Shown: piece by piece, positions 20,091 to 32,313 of the stretch
Position numbering within the stretch: the first letter of the stretch is position 1
Layout of the letters: each line of letters starts with the position of its first letter
Assembly: GCA_026075535.2 (NCBI GenBank)
Contig: AP026543.1
Span: forward strand, 9,672,001-9,736,000
Origin: Tricholoma matsutake
Taxonomy: Eukaryota; Basidiomycota; Agaricomycetes; Agaricales; Tricholomataceae
Direction: 5' to 3'
DNA length: 64,000 bases
Made by a program: the position numbers and the translations under genes
Notes under the pieces: model-generated
What the model was told of the DNA's origin: nothing
Seen by the model: only the letters and a program-made list of their open reading frames with translations
Databases searched by the model: none

Positions 20091-23000
20091 ATTGTACGCC
20101 CTCACTGCCTGTCCATAACTGCTTTGAAGTCTTGTCAGTTGAATCCCTGGATAATGAATCCATTTCTGTGACTGCTCCCCTCTCTGACCCTTCGAAGTTG
20201 GCTAAAGACGTACCTGCTCTCCCCATCTCTCCTTCTACTCCACATCCCAAAATTAAATCATGGGAGCGTAAACTACCATGCAAGTATATTGTGGCATCCA
20301 CTCCCTCTGCACATTCCTTAAACCTAGCCATCGAACTGCAGACGACTGACACTGGACAGATACTCGGTGTCTCTGCGCTCCTGGACTCTGGTGCGACTGG
20401 TCTCTTCATCAATTCCCATCTGGTACAACAACATCGTCTAAATACTCGCTCACTCTCACATCCGATACCTGTATATAACATGGATGGATCCCCAAATGAA
20501 GCTGGTGCCATCCGAGAGGTTGCAGACCTGGTTCTCCGTTACAAAGATCATAGTGAGCGTGCCCTTTTTGCTGTCACTCAATTAGGAAAGCAAAAGGCGA
20601 TTTTGGGATATCCATGGCTTCGAGACCATAACCCAGAGGTCGACTGGTGCACCGGGGAGGTTACCATGAGCCGATGTCCATCCTGCTGTCGGATGTGTTT
20701 CACAGAAGCCAGGCAAGAACGTCGTGGACAGAAGGCGGCAATACGACGAACTCAGAAGTGTCATGCTGGACCCCTGCCTATACCTGAAGTGGAATTGGAA
20801 GGGGTTCCTGATCTAATGCCGGACTCGGATGATGATGATGAGGACCCAGAGGAAGTGGAGGAGGGTGATCGGATCTTCTACACTGCGATTCGCTCATCGC
20901 ATGAGGTGTGTGCCACATCGAACATATCCCAATGCCTCGCTGAGGCCTTCCACAAAAACAACGCTGCTAAATCCTCTACTAACTCCTTACTCCCTCATCT
21001 CCATGAGTTTGAAGATGTGTTCTCCAAGGAGTCATTCGACTCTCTTCCTGCGCATAAGCCATGGGATCACGTGATCGAACTCACCCCCAGCGCAACCCCT
21101 TCATCCTACAAGGTCTATCCTCTCTCTCCGGAAGAACAACGGCAGCTTGACCAGTTCATCGACAAGCACCTGGCCTCTGGACGTATTCGACCATCGAAGT
21201 CACCCATGGCCTCTCCCGTTTTCTTTGTCAAGAAGAAGGATGGCTCACTTCGACCGGTTCAAGACTACAGAAGGCTCAACAACATCACGGTCAAAAATCA
21301 CTACCCACTACCCCTCATCTCCGAACTCATAAACCAGCTCCATGGAGCCCGATACTTCACCAAGCTCGATGTCCGTTGGGGCTATAATAATGTGAGGATA
21401 AAGGAGGGAGATGAGTGGAAGGCAGCCTTTCGTACCAACCGTGGTCTTTTTGAACCGCTTGTCATGTTCTTTGGCCTTACTAATAGCCCTGCCACCTTTC
21501 AGACCATGATGAATGACATCTTCCATGACCTCATCCTCGAAGGCATTGTCTGCATCTATCTCGACGACATCCTCATCTTCACTCGCATGGTTGAAGAACA
21601 CCGTTGCATCATGCGCCTCGTCCTAGAGCGACTTTGACGGTACAAACTCTACCTTCGTCAGGACAAATGCGAGTTCGAAAGGACCAAGATCGAGTACCTC
21701 AGCCTGATTATCTTGGAGGGTCAAGTGGAGATGGATCCTATCAAGGTAAACGGGGTCACAGCTTGGCCGACGCCCACGAACAAGAAGGAGGTGCAGTCTT
21801 TCCTGGGCTTCATCAATTTCTATCGGCGTTTTATCAAGGATTTCTCACATCATGCACGACCACTGTTTGACTTGACAGGAAAGGAGGCATGGAGGTGGGA
21901 TAATGCACAACAGGAGGCGTTCAAAAAGCTTAAGGAGATGGTCACTTCCGCTCCGATCCTTACCTTTGCTGACGATTCGCGTCCCTTTCGTGTAGAAGCC
22001 AACAGTTCTGACTTTGCGACGGGCGCCGTGTAGTCTCAGCAGTCTCCGGAGGACCAGAAGTGGCATCCTGTTGCATTCTACTCCAAAAGCCTTAGTGCTG
22101 TAGAGAGAAACTACGAGATCCATGACAAGGAGATGTTGGCGATAATGTGTGCGCTTGAGGAGTGGCGACACTTCCTCGAGGGTGCCCAACACAAGGTGGA
22201 AATTTGGACGGATAACAAGAACCTCGAGTACTTCATGACGGCCAAGAAATTGAACCGTCGTCAAGCTCGTTGGTCCCTGTATCTATCTAGATTCGACTTC
22301 TCCTTACACCACTGTCCGGGTCGCAGCATGGGGAAGACCGATGCCCTATCCCGACATGCAGACCATGGGGATGGCAGCGGTGACAACCAAAACATTGTGC
22401 TGTTGCAGCCAGACCTGTTCACCATTCAGGCACTGGAAGGCATCGCACCCCAGGGTGAGGAGCGGGACATCCTATGTGACATTCGCCATGCAAACCGTAG
22501 CGGTTTACATGAGGATGTTGTCGCCCGAGCTGTTAAAGAACTGAGGAAGGGATCGACCCTTTCCTTACGTGCGGCAGAGTGGGCTGAAAAGGAGGACTTG
22601 TTGTATTTCAGGGATCGCATCTATGTTCCCAATGACCCAGACCTTCGCCGGTGCATCATATCCCAACACCATGACTCACAGATTGCTGGCCACCCCAGAC
22701 GCTGGAAGACCTTGGAGCTCACCTCACGGAACTATTGGTGGCCACAAATGTCGCGGCTCATTGGTCAGTATTGTTGCACTTGTGACCTTTGCTTACGCAC
22801 CAAGGTTCCTCGTCGCAAGCCTATTGGTGAGCTACACCCTCTTCCTGTTCCAGAGAGTCGTTGGGATGTCGTCAGCGTCGACTTTGTGGTGGAATTGCCA
22901 GAGTCAAACGGGTTTGATGCAGTGATGTGCACAGTTGACTCAGTGGGAAAACGCGCTCACTTCATTCCCACTCACACCACTGTCAGTGCCCTAGGTGCCG

Positions 23001-23978
23001 CTCGACTCTACCTCCACCATGTGTGGAAATTGCATGGACTTCCTGGTGCCTTCCTCTCGGATCGTGGCCCTCAGTTCATGGCAGAGTTCACTCATGAGTT
23101 GTACTGACTCCTGGGGATCAAACTCCTTGCTTCAACTGCTTATCACCCACAAACTGATGGCCAGACGGAGCGAGTCAACCAGGAACTGGAGCAGTACATC
23201 CGCCTCTTTGTCAATGAACGCCAGGACGATTGGGATGATCTCCTTCCTTTGGCCGAGTTCGGATACAACAACCATGTCCATGCTTCCACTCAACAGACCC
23301 CTTTCCTCTTAGACACTGGACGACATCCACGCATGGGATTTGAACCTCGCCAAACTCCCTCACACATCGAGACAGTGAATGAGTTCACAGAACGCATGAG
23401 GGATAGCTTGGAGGAGGCAACGGCAGCCTTAGCAAAGGTGAAGGACGACATGGCATGATTTTACAACCAACGGCACTCCCCAACCCCTCAGTACAAGGTT
23501 GGTGATCGAGTTTATCTTGACTCCAGTGACATCTCCACTACATGTCCATCCAAGAAACTCGCTCATCGCTTCTTGGGACCTTTCCCCATTGTCAAGTGCG
23601 TTGGAACACATGCCTATTGTCTACGCCTCCCAGCCTCCATGTCCAGACTCCATCCCATCTTCCATGTCGTCAAATTGCTTCCAGCTCCCCCAGATCCGTT
23701 CCTGGGATGCCATTCACACCCACCACCACCACCTACAGTGATCGAGGGAGAACCCCAATATGAAGTCGAGTCAATCTTGGACAGCCGTTTACGTTGAGTA
23801 TTTGGTACATTGGAAGGGTTATGGGTATGAGGAGAACTCATGGGTCGAAGAGTCTGACATAAATGCCCCTCAGTTAATCAAGGAATTCCACCGACAGCAC
23901 ACTGCTGCACCGCGTCGCATTCAAGTCACGGACTTTGGTCGTATACGGTTTCAAATGCATCGGGGCAATGCATCTTAG
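20087..23978 (+). pseudogene. pol of gypsy element 1: protease, RT, RNase H, integrase, chromodomain
   Basis: Protease ALLDSGATGLFI is near 20,380-20,415. RT runs from about 21,100 (MASPVFFVKKKDGSLRPVQD) to the YLDDILIF catalytic box at 21,559-21,582. RNase H is near 22,030-22,360. The integrase zinc region (HHDSQIAGHP ... CCTCDLCLR) lies at 22,669-22,799 and its core has D (VSVDFVVELP), D (LSDRGPQF) and E (DGQTERVNQELEQ). A chromodomain (VEYLVHWKGYGYEENSWVEE) at 23,790-23,850 is reached by a frameshift. In-frame stops occur at 21,635, 22,031, 23,105 and 23,456. In context each fits a C-to-T change (CGA to TGA in three, CAG to TAG in one). The chromodomain suggests chromatin-targeted integration. 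Confidence 0.95.
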
Positions 23979-23989
23979 AGAGGGGGTGA

Positions 23990-24415
23990 TGTAAGGGGAC
24001 TAGGGAGGTGCCCTGTGTGTTTTTCCTATTTTTTATGTTCATCCTATATTTTTCCCCACCTCATTTCCTTCTATTCTTCATTTTCTATGATTTTTCCGGA
24101 TTTTATTACTAATTTTCCCTTGCTATCATGTTTGTACATGTTGACACTTTTATATTTAGAGGCGGAGTACCCCTTCCGACACATACCCCTTGGTATGATG
24201 TCATTCGGCGGCCTTGATCCGCCTATCTCCGCCTTTTTCTATTTTTAGGTTATATTTGATTTTTGTCGTCTTCACATATACTGGGCATCAGCAAGGGGAT
24301 CCTTAGAGTTTTCTCTTCGGATTTCCCTTTGCTAGGTGCGCCCCCAATCCCTGTATTATGTAGCATAATTTTAACTTCAGATTTCCCTTTGCTAGAGGCT
24401 TAGGTTGCCCTTATA
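23990..24415 (+). repeat. 3' LTR of gypsy element 1
   Basis: 426 bp, same ends as the 5' LTR. It follows the polypurine tract at about 23,977-23,987 and is followed by TSD CTTGT. Confidence 0.95.
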
Positions 24416-25289
24416 CTTGTGCACTGAATGGCAAGGGCTTGTTGTAACAGCTGCACTTGGTGAACAGGTCCTTCTTTCAAATGTCGATCCTGGAGTGCCT
24501 TCCAGTTGGTGTTGGATCCCTTTGTCATGTCAAGAAAGAGGTGTTCCCCAGTGGCGATGCTGGACACCAAGAAAGCAAAGGCCACATGAGTTTAGCAGCC
24601 CAATTAGCAGCAGCACATACTTCAGTGTCAGGTGGAGGTGAGGTGTCCCCAGATACATATTCATAGAGGCCGTTGAGAGAAAGTGTGATGGTGACATCCT
24701 CGCACCATTCTTTGTAGTTAGATTCAAGTTTGTCAAGTTTGACCCCAGAGTACTGGATAGAGATCCTGATGAGGGGAACAGAGACAGTAGAGTCAGAGGC
24801 AGTAGTCATTTTCTTCTGGTGTTTAGGATGTGGTGTAGTGACAGGATGGAATTGTAAAAGCAACAAAGAGATTAGATGTGCACTCGGATGGCCACCGCAG
24901 GGGGAATAAGTCCATGATCCGAGGCAAGATTGTGATTGAAATTCAATCACACAAATGACATCACATGTTGAGTGGCTAGGAGTTTCTCTATCATCAATTC
25001 AATGATGGAAAAGGCCCATAACCTATAGAGAATTGGTCCTAGTGTAAACAAGATTAAACTCAGTCCTTGTATTAGAGACTCTATTTGGTTATACTGTACC
25101 TAGTGTAAACAAGATTAAACTAAGGTAAAGTTAGCAAGACATGATAATGTCAAACCTGAGATTGTACTCACCTCAGTCCTTGTATTAGAGACTGAGGTGG
25201 TAGACCATCTGTCTACTGATATATATATGTTGAGACAGACAAAGAGGAGAGATAAGAAAGGTAACCTAAGTGTGTTTGTTGCACACATA

Positions 25290-26633
25290 TAAGGCTGAAC
25301 ATGAGTGCACCCATGGGTGACCTGGATCCGAACTCGTGAGTATTATTGTGCCAAAAAGCCATACTCAGATCCGCATGAGTATTTTCCCATGGATCATTCG
25401 GATCCGTGAGTGTAAAACTCGCGAGTATGCAAGTACTTGTAAGTCTTAGAGTAGAATGAGAACTCACAGGTAACTCATGAGTACCTGTATCTTGTATCAC
25501 ACAAGTAGATAGAAAATATACCAGTACAACACTGATATTAAGTTATCTGAGTAACTGAACTTTCAGTTAGTGTATAATTTGATAACACCTGGGCAGTTCC
25601 TTTTGTAAATCAGTATTCTACACCCTATATAGTATACATCTGTGCTACACAATGAACTAGATGAATGGTCTAGCTGTTCTTTCATGGTGAACACCCTTTC
25701 CTCCTCATTCTTCTAAAAACCTTACAACACTGTAATTCAATAATGCTGGGACTATTCCTTTTGTAAATTGGGGATTCCCACTGCATCTAGCATATATACA
25801 TTTCCTCCAATGCACTACTTAAATGGTGCAGCCATTAATTTATAGTAACCACCCTTCCTCCTCATTCTTCTCAAAAACCCATAGCATTGTAACTCAATAA
25901 CGACAGAACTGTTCCTTTCGCAAATTGGTATTCAATAAGGTATATAATATATCTACATTTCTCCCAATGCACTAATTTAATGGTGGTGCCGTTAATTTAT
26001 GATAAACACCCTTCCTCCTCATTCTTCTCAAAAGCTTGTAGCACTGTAACTCAATAACAACATGACTGTCCCTTTAGAAAATTGGTAATAAACAAGATAT
26101 ATAGTATATCTACATTTCCTCCAATGAACTAATTTAATGGTGTAGCCGTTAATGTATAGTAATCACCCTTCCTCCTCATTCTTCTCAAAAACCTGTAGCA
26201 CTGTAACTCAATAACAACACAACCGTTCCTTTCGCAAATTGGTATTCAACAAGATATATAGTATGTTTAAATTTCCCCCAATGCACTAATTTAATGGTGC
26301 AGCTGTTCACCTATAGTAAACACCCCTTCCTCCTTATTCCTTCAAAAATCTGGAGCAGTGTAGTTAGATGATGCTTCAGTGATTCATTTCATAAAGTTGG
26401 ATTTCCACATGGTATATATTACATTTACACTCTCCCCAAACCACTAGGTGAATAGTGGATTGGTTCATGCACAAGTACTTGTACGAGTACTCGTGGCCTC
26501 CAAAAGCCATACTCAGATCTGCACGAGTATTTTCCCACGGATGACCCAGACCTGTGAGTGTGCATACCCATGAGTATTCCCATGGTTCAACCCACAGGTA
26601 CCTGTGAGTGACCCACACTTGTGTTCAGCCTTA
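25290..26633. mobile_element. hAT-type non-autonomous element, 1,344 bp, in the copia LTR
   Basis: Termini are TAAGGCTGAACATGAGTG and its inverse TAAGGCTGAACACAAGTG. 8-bp duplications CACACATA lie at 25,282-25,289 and 26,634-26,641. Subterminal regions at both ends share ACTCGTGAGTA- and AAAAGCCATACTCAGATC-type motifs. There is no transposase; the centre is a tandem array. Confidence 0.93.
25540..26440 (+). repeat. Tandem array of roughly 158-bp units in the hAT element
   Basis: About five units each contain CACCCTTCCTCCTCATTCTT, CTGTAACTCAATAA, GTTCCTTTCGCAAATTGGTA and TGCACTAATTTAATGGTG. Starts recur near 25,690, 25,852, 26,008, 26,166 and 26,323. Confidence 0.85.
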
Positions 26634-26735
26634 CACACATAACAAAGGGGTGTGCTAAAAATAGTGCATGCATCAATTGGCGCAGCTGACTCTTTCACAT
26701 TGGGTAATGCACCATTCATGGTGTGTCTCTCAACA

Positions 26736-28117
26736 GGTCATATCAGCAGGTAAGAGATATCATGATATTTAACACTGATTAGTTGACATGTCATGATCAG
26801 ATCAAGCCAACCTATATGTTATGTACTGTGGGAAGGTTAGGTGTGACATCAGTTCAATTGATGCAACAAATACAAATACAAATAGTAACGCAACCCCACA
26901 ATCAATACAAATTCTAGTTACTGTACTAATATGACCAACTCTTCAGTCACACATCACGCTGGCTTCTGAAATGAAGAGTTTTCTCAAATGGTCACGTGTC
27001 ACAATGAGTTTCGAAGAGATTTCCCATAGAAATTAAGTACAGTAAAAAAAACCGCTAAAAAAGAGTGCCTGCGGCACCAATAACATCTATTGCTCTCCCT
27101 TCTTGCCCTTGGCCCACCACTTTAATGATTCATCTGAGTAGAACTTACTTTTTGTCTTTGTTCGGTGACCATGGCCTTCAAGTTTCGAACATGTTGTCAT
27201 AAGCATGAGACCTCTACCTAGTAAGTCAATATCCATAATGGAAATCATGAGTGTCGTGATGATGGTAGATGAGAATAGCATATGGAACATGATTGCTCTA
27301 GCTGATTTGGTTGCTTCACAAGTTTGCCCAGAACGATACTGGAAGGGATCAGGAGGTCTTTTAGATCGTGAGGACCAATCTGTGTCATGTTCAGTTCCGC
27401 ATCGCACCAGTAGAGAGAGATGTTGGGGGGGGTGGATTTGGGTTTGAGATGGCAGAGGAAATTGTAGGAATTCAGCAACAGATAACTTGGGAGACGGCAG
27501 AAGTGCAATTCTCAAGTCAGGAGGAATGGGTATGGTCATTTTCTGACTGAAAAATGCCTATGATTTCGAAAGAATATGTATCATACACTAGATATAAAGC
27601 ACAATGACATAGTAACAGCCCATGCCATGGCAGCCATTGCCCATCCAAGTCTAGTTGGGGCCACTGATGGGTAGTGGACATTGAACAATGTGATATGTGA
27701 TTGTGGTGGACCATGAAAAGATGTTGATGGATGTCACGCAAGGCAGAGAACAATGAAGAGATGAAGAGATGGTCGAAATAGGTCATGCACCAACCCACCC
27801 GAAGAGTTGGTCATATTAGTACAGTAGTAGTGGTTTATGTGGGACACTACAAAGAAATGTAATCAACATGACACATCTGGTTCATTTTACTGATCACACC
27901 AAAACCTCTGTTACGATGACCATCAGAACACTACAATATCTGACTTTTCTACAGTTATCAATACAATTGCTGACATAAATTCTTGGGTAAAAGACCAAGT
28001 TTACTCAATAAACACAAGGACTTGTAAAGTGGGACTTGCAAGAGCTTCGGTATTGAGTGACTTGTACAGACTTCTTCAAAATGCTGCCAAAACTCCTAAA
28101 TTCAAGTTCACTAGCCA
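26736..28117 (-). other. Flanking host sequence with a possible decayed gene (27,087-27,800)
   Basis: Outside the copia LTR the composition becomes non-repetitive. On minus, a 150-residue frame (27,539-27,087, MTIPIPPDLRIALLPSPKLS) and a piece near 27,640-27,560 (AMAWAVTMSLCFISS, followed by an intron-like GTATGA..TTCAG) could be remains of a membrane-protein gene like its neighbour. I cannot assemble a full product. The rest (26,736-27,080 and 27,800-28,117) shows nothing recognisable. Confidence 0.3.
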
Positions 28118-30036
28118 TCAAACTTGAAAAAATAATATCTGCTCACTCTCATTGACTTTCAGTATGTCACCATGTTTAGTGTCAGCCTGTGGCAAGAATG
28201 AGGGGATTGGTTGTATGGGATGGCTGTGTTCTCCATCCAATGGAGTGTTAATCTGTATTGCCTGAGGCTCACCATCAGAAGCATCAGCAGGCTTTCTCAT
28301 GAACATGGTGAAAGTTCTGCCTGAGCTTCCAATATCCCCAATTGTTATCAGACCTGTCTCTGATGGAGGAGCTATGTGTGTCCGTGCATTGAGCCTGCCA
28401 TGGTACATGGTTAGCATCTAACCTGAGCAAGCTAGCTGAATTGTTTACATGGCCACTAAACTTAAATTAGTCATTTTTCTGATCCTGAACATGATCACAA
28501 CATGATTTACCCATGGAGATGACATGAAATTTTGATGTGAACAAGAGAAATGGCATCCTGATGAGAAACATGAGGATTTCTGCCAGTGAGACATGTATAG
28601 GAAACACACACCAATTCAGATTGCTTGCTCCTGTGAAAAATGTAATCAACAGGACCATTGTATTGACCGCTACAAGCACGCCTCTTGTAGCAAGAAATAG
28701 GAGTAACCGTTGCAGCACTGTCTGTGTCCTTTTTTTCACATCAAAAAGAGTTGAAGTGGAAGTAAACAAACATGGAATATCACCTTTTAATGGAGGTGTG
28801 AGCATTGGACAGTGGTCTCATAAGGGAAATTGTTGTGGATATCATAGTAAGCATAGAGAAGCCAAGAGCTATCCCTAGCAATAACTTGGGGTTTTTCAAT
28901 TACTAGCAATTCAAGAATGTTGGTACAGTGAGGGCCAAACCTTTGTGTGAGGACTCAAAAAGGTAGAAACCACATGGCCATGCTGAGCACTCTCAATTGA
29001 CACTGTGCACATATCAGACACAATCTTGTCATAAAGAAAACAGGTTCACCTACATGCTCCAGTAACTGAGTGCACAATGTTAGGATAGGCATTCCAAACA
29101 GGATGAGAGATCTCACCAAGCATACCAGTTGTCACAACGCTCTGTAACATATTGAGTGGCACATGTTCCTGCAGGTGATAGGACAACTGTGCTTACAATA
29201 ATTGCCATAACCCACACAGATCCTTTATTAACTTTTGTGGTAAAAATGCACACAATCATAATTGTTCATTGAGAAAGGGAAACAAACAAGTCTTGCAATT
29301 ACTCACGAATGTAGATGCGTGAAGCAAAAAACAGCGTGTTTCTGTATGCTTATGGGTCAATATTTCAACAAACATGAGGGACCCAAAAACAAACAGAAAG
29401 ATTACAGCCACAGTAATACTAAATATTGCTACTGTCGTTCTGATTCAAGTATAATATCAGTCACTCATGTAATCAAGGATGAAAGTAAAACACACCTTGG
29501 CAGTGTAGGCAGTACAGCAGCATCCCCAAAGTTTGACATCTGTTTGAAAACCAGTGTAAAGTGAGTCAGAACAGAGCACAAGTGGGTGAATAAAATACGG
29601 TACCAAGTAATACCGGAGAGCCTGAGAGGTCAGACACGTTATAGAAAAGTCCAGTAGGCTGCAAATAAAGGTATATTGCCATCGAGTTTCTCTGATAGCG
29701 AGTGGATTTTCCCTACACTAAAACGGTAACCTGGCTCATGGCAATTTGTTCCTCAAGTTTAAGGTGTATAACACAAATGACTTACAAGGAGGCGAAGATA
29801 CCACCGGTCATTGTTATTATTGGCATAGGTCCAGCCTTGGGTCACAGTGATGCCGAACAGCCTTGTTTCAAAAGCTTAACTGAATGGATGATCAGATCAA
29901 AGCGCAGTAGTATGCATACATGGTAGAAGTCAGAATACCTAAAAGGCAGCCAGGCTCTTGTGAGCATTCCTCAAAGTCCGTGGACTAAGAAGTACATACC
30001 CCAGTACATTGCATCCATATCAGAAGTGATGTCCAT
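28118..30036 (-). CDS. DUF6534-like seven-transmembrane fungal protein
   Basis: This is a multi-exon minus-strand gene. The start at 30,036 is MDITSDMDAMYWG; splicing a 60-bp intron gives ILTSTMYAYYCAL, and a later exon reads LFGITVTQGWTYANNNNDRW. Hydrophobic segments follow: ALGFSMLTMISTTISL near 28,870-28,820, then KKRTQTVLQRLLLFLATRGV and VLLITFFTGASNLNWCVFPI at 28,740-28,590. The C-terminus (GRLNARTHIAPPSETGLITI) ends near 28,118. The pattern of helices and the closing LNAR motif match the basidiomycete DUF6534 membrane family, whose molecular role is unknown. Several exon borders in the middle (about 29,000-29,700) are uncertain, so the model is approximate. It lies head-to-tail with the hydrolase gene upstream. 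Confidence 0.6.
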
Positions 30037-30652
30037 CGCCGTTGGTAGGAATTGAAACTCGACTCGGATGCAGAGGGCTCATCTTTATGTACTATTTGCG
30101 GTATGCGCATCAGCTACCTTATCAACCTAGCTATTTACACATAATTTCCACCACACAGCCTTCCATAGACGCCGAACAAATGCCAACTGCCAACAGTACG
30201 AACTTGAATGTATTTGACATCTGTTACATATCTCGAAACGGCGTGTACTCAAGAGATACGAATTGACTGTAGACGAGAAACTTCGAGGGAAGATGGTACT
30301 CACGTCAAATTCTTACTCCCTTTGTTCCGTGGCCACTATCTCCTATCTGCTATCGCTGTCCCGCGGAGGCATTGTATACGTCGTGGATAGTCGTGAAACC
30401 CATACTGCTAAAGTCGATCATTCTTATCCTTTGTCTTAGCCTTGGCATGGGATCTTCCAACACGGCTCTAGGAATGGGTGGGCATACCTGGGAACGCACC
30501 TCGTTGCTGCTTTCTTTGGATATGATCGATAGTCGGACTGCGTTGATCAGATGTGTTGTCAGCAGACGAAGCTTATATAGAACAGCGCTCAGAGTCAAAA
30601 CTTGTCACGCAATTCCTCTCTACATGTTCTAGACGCAACCTCTACTAGACTT

Positions 30653-32313
30653 TCAAAGCTCATCAGTAGGTCGAGTATCATTCTCGGCGTCGCTCTTGAC
30701 CTGTTCCGAATGTAGATTATCCAACCATTCACGGACAACGGCATTGAACTTGGTAGGGTTTTCAAGATGAACCCAATGGGCACCTTCCAGAGTCTCCAAT
30801 AGTTCGGATTAGATGACGGTTTTAAGATGCATCGAAGAAAAATGTAGGAACCTTTGTAGTTAAGTTGGGGATGAATTCTGCGTTTTTCCATAGGCGAGCC
30901 GCGAGCTGCCAGTTAGCGACAGGATCCTGAAAGATCAACTGGTCAGAACAAATTAAGGCGGAATGTCCGAATACATTACATTGAGTGGATAAACCGCCAG
31001 TGCTGGTTGAGGAATGGAACTATTAGCCTGTGCGCGTGCGAGTTCCCAGGCGGCGTAACGGTTCTAAAGATGATGCAACTTAATGCCACGGAAGAAACAC
31101 CGGAATAAAATTAGACGGACCTTGGGCATGTAGAATTGCAGCGCTGAGTACGTGGTTATTATTAAATATGGCGACGTAAACGGAAGCTTACTATGCCTAA
31201 AGCCCTGAATGCCATACTGGTCTACGAGATAATCCTCTTCCTCGGAAGTGAGAAAAGGTATAGCCGGTATCTAATTAAAATCAGTAAAACTGGCGAAAGA
31301 AGGGGGTATTAACCAAACCTCTTTCACATGACTCCAAGCTTCGAGGTATGAGTCCGGACTCTTCAGATACTCATCAGGTGGAGGGCTGTCGACTGTTCTG
31401 AACGTTGCACGTATGGTTCTTCTAACATCTTGATCAAGTTCTGCAACAGCGGTGTCGAGCTTAGTGTTGAAATAAAGTTGATATGTGAGCCTCGGCAACA
31501 CTCCGACGAGCGCCTGGACTGGCAGAAAGGTATCCCCTGCGGGAATGTACTATTAAATCAGCGAGAATGTTATCATAATGTGCATGAACCCAAGGCATCG
31601 CGTGGTCTTACGGGAACTACTGCTCCGATCATAGCGGTAAAGATGTCGGGTCGCATACGGGCAGCCTCGTAACAGATTTGAGAACCCCAATCATGCCTTG
31701 AGAATTTGGAGAAAACAATAAGGCAGCCTCACGTGAAAGCCTGAGTTGGGGACTCACCCCATACATATTGCCGAGTTCACGTTTGCGTGTTTCAAGATGC
31801 AGACCATATCCCCGACGAGATGGCCCATCGTGCCTGAGGTTTGAACATCACCAGGGTGTTGTGATTCCGCAAACCCACGAAGGTCGGGTACGACAAGGTG
31901 GTAGTCATGCTATGAAAAAGACGCGGTTAGTGTTCAGTATGATGGAATCGAGAAGACCCCGGGTGGCACCTCGAACTCTTGGATTTGATTGGACCAAGTA
32001 CTCCATAAACCCGGCCAGCCATGCACCATCAGCAGAGTTTTATCTGCCTGTGGATTAATATCGACATAGCCTGAGCAGTCATAAGATAAGTACTCCAAGA
32101 GGTGGATTGAGAGGATTGAGGACGAAACGTACGTAAATTAATATCAACGACTTCTGGTTCAGGCGTTCGTTTCTCGGCTTTACAAGTAGCAACGCGTTTT
32201 GAATAATCTGCGGGCTTGAATTGTGCCGCAGAGGTCGGCAAGAATGATCCAGAAAGCAGAACGAATATGACCGCCGAAAGCAGAGATCGCCAATTGTACA
32301 TGATGGTTTGCAT
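30653..32313 (-). CDS. Secreted alpha/beta hydrolase, epoxide-hydrolase-like
   Basis: The start at 32,313 (MQTIMYNWRS) leads into a hydrophobic signal-peptide-like segment (LLSAVIFVLLSGSFLPTSAA). Spliced exons then give DKTLLMVHGWPGLWSTWSNQ, the HGxP oxyanion-hole motif; VVPDLRGFAESQHPGDVQTS; and MGHDWGSQICYEAARM, whose Asp is the expected nucleophile and whose codon run is restored by splicing at 31,767/31,694. The cap region (31,501-31,271) includes DVRRTIRATFRTVDSPPPDE. The catalytic His block is GAHWVHLENPTKFNAVVREW at about 30,790-30,715; the stop is at 30,653-30,655. Such enzymes open epoxides to diols. Export from the cell is inferred from the N-terminus. Seven or more short introns are present and all look canonical, so it is probably a live host gene. 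Confidence 0.85.

Larger units (their letters stand above)
18379..24415 (+). mobile_element. Ty3/gypsy chromovirus-type LTR retrotransposon, 6,037 bp
   Basis: Two 426-bp LTRs (18,379-18,804 and 23,990-24,415) flank gag and pol on the plus strand. 5-bp duplications CTTGT lie at 18,374-18,378 and 24,416-24,420. The LTRs begin TGTAAGGGG and end CCTTATA. A purine tract (AGAGAGGGGG) precedes the 3' LTR. The domain order is gag (CCHC), protease, RT, RNase H, integrase, chromodomain. I see five differences between the LTRs, all at CpG sites, so the insertion is comparatively recent. Four in-frame stops in pol and a gag frameshift mean it is inactive. Confidence 0.95.
17896..24809 (-). pseudogene. 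Ty1/copia gag, split by a gypsy element
   Basis: Coding blocks lie at 24,809-24,421 and 18,373-17,896. The start MTTASDSTVSVPLIRI at 24,809 is preferred because the upstream frame lies close to the LTR. The first block has the UBN2-like gag pattern (LDKLESNYKEWCEDVTITLS, then TKGSNTNWKALQDRHLKEG) with one frameshift near 24,585. The second block has a zinc knuckle (CGNLTCKKAGHTTEFC) at about 18,050-18,000. The gypsy insertion falls in ..ALAIQCT|RDTPLPTTAE..; removing it and one CTTGT copy keeps the frame. A TGA near 17,950 precedes the tail that runs, across the CACTA insertion, into pol at 1,731. Copia gag proteins package element RNA into virus-like particles. Confidence 0.9.
24966..26735 (-). 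repeat. 5' LTR of the copia element, with a hAT insertion inside
   Basis: The ends are TGTTGAG (24,966) and CTCAACA (to 26,735), perfect inverted 7-mers bounding the sequence upstream of copia gag. Subtracting the hAT element and one TSD leaves 418 bp. Internally CCTAGTGTAAACAAGATTAA and CTCAGTCCTTGTATTAGAGA each occur twice. The partner LTR lies beyond the left edge, so no TSD can be checked. Confidence 0.78.

Noticed and set aside
30350..30598. 82-residue minus-strand ORF upstream of the DUF6534-like gene
   Set aside because: No intron context or domain, and it lies in the short intergenic space between two confident genes; probably chance.
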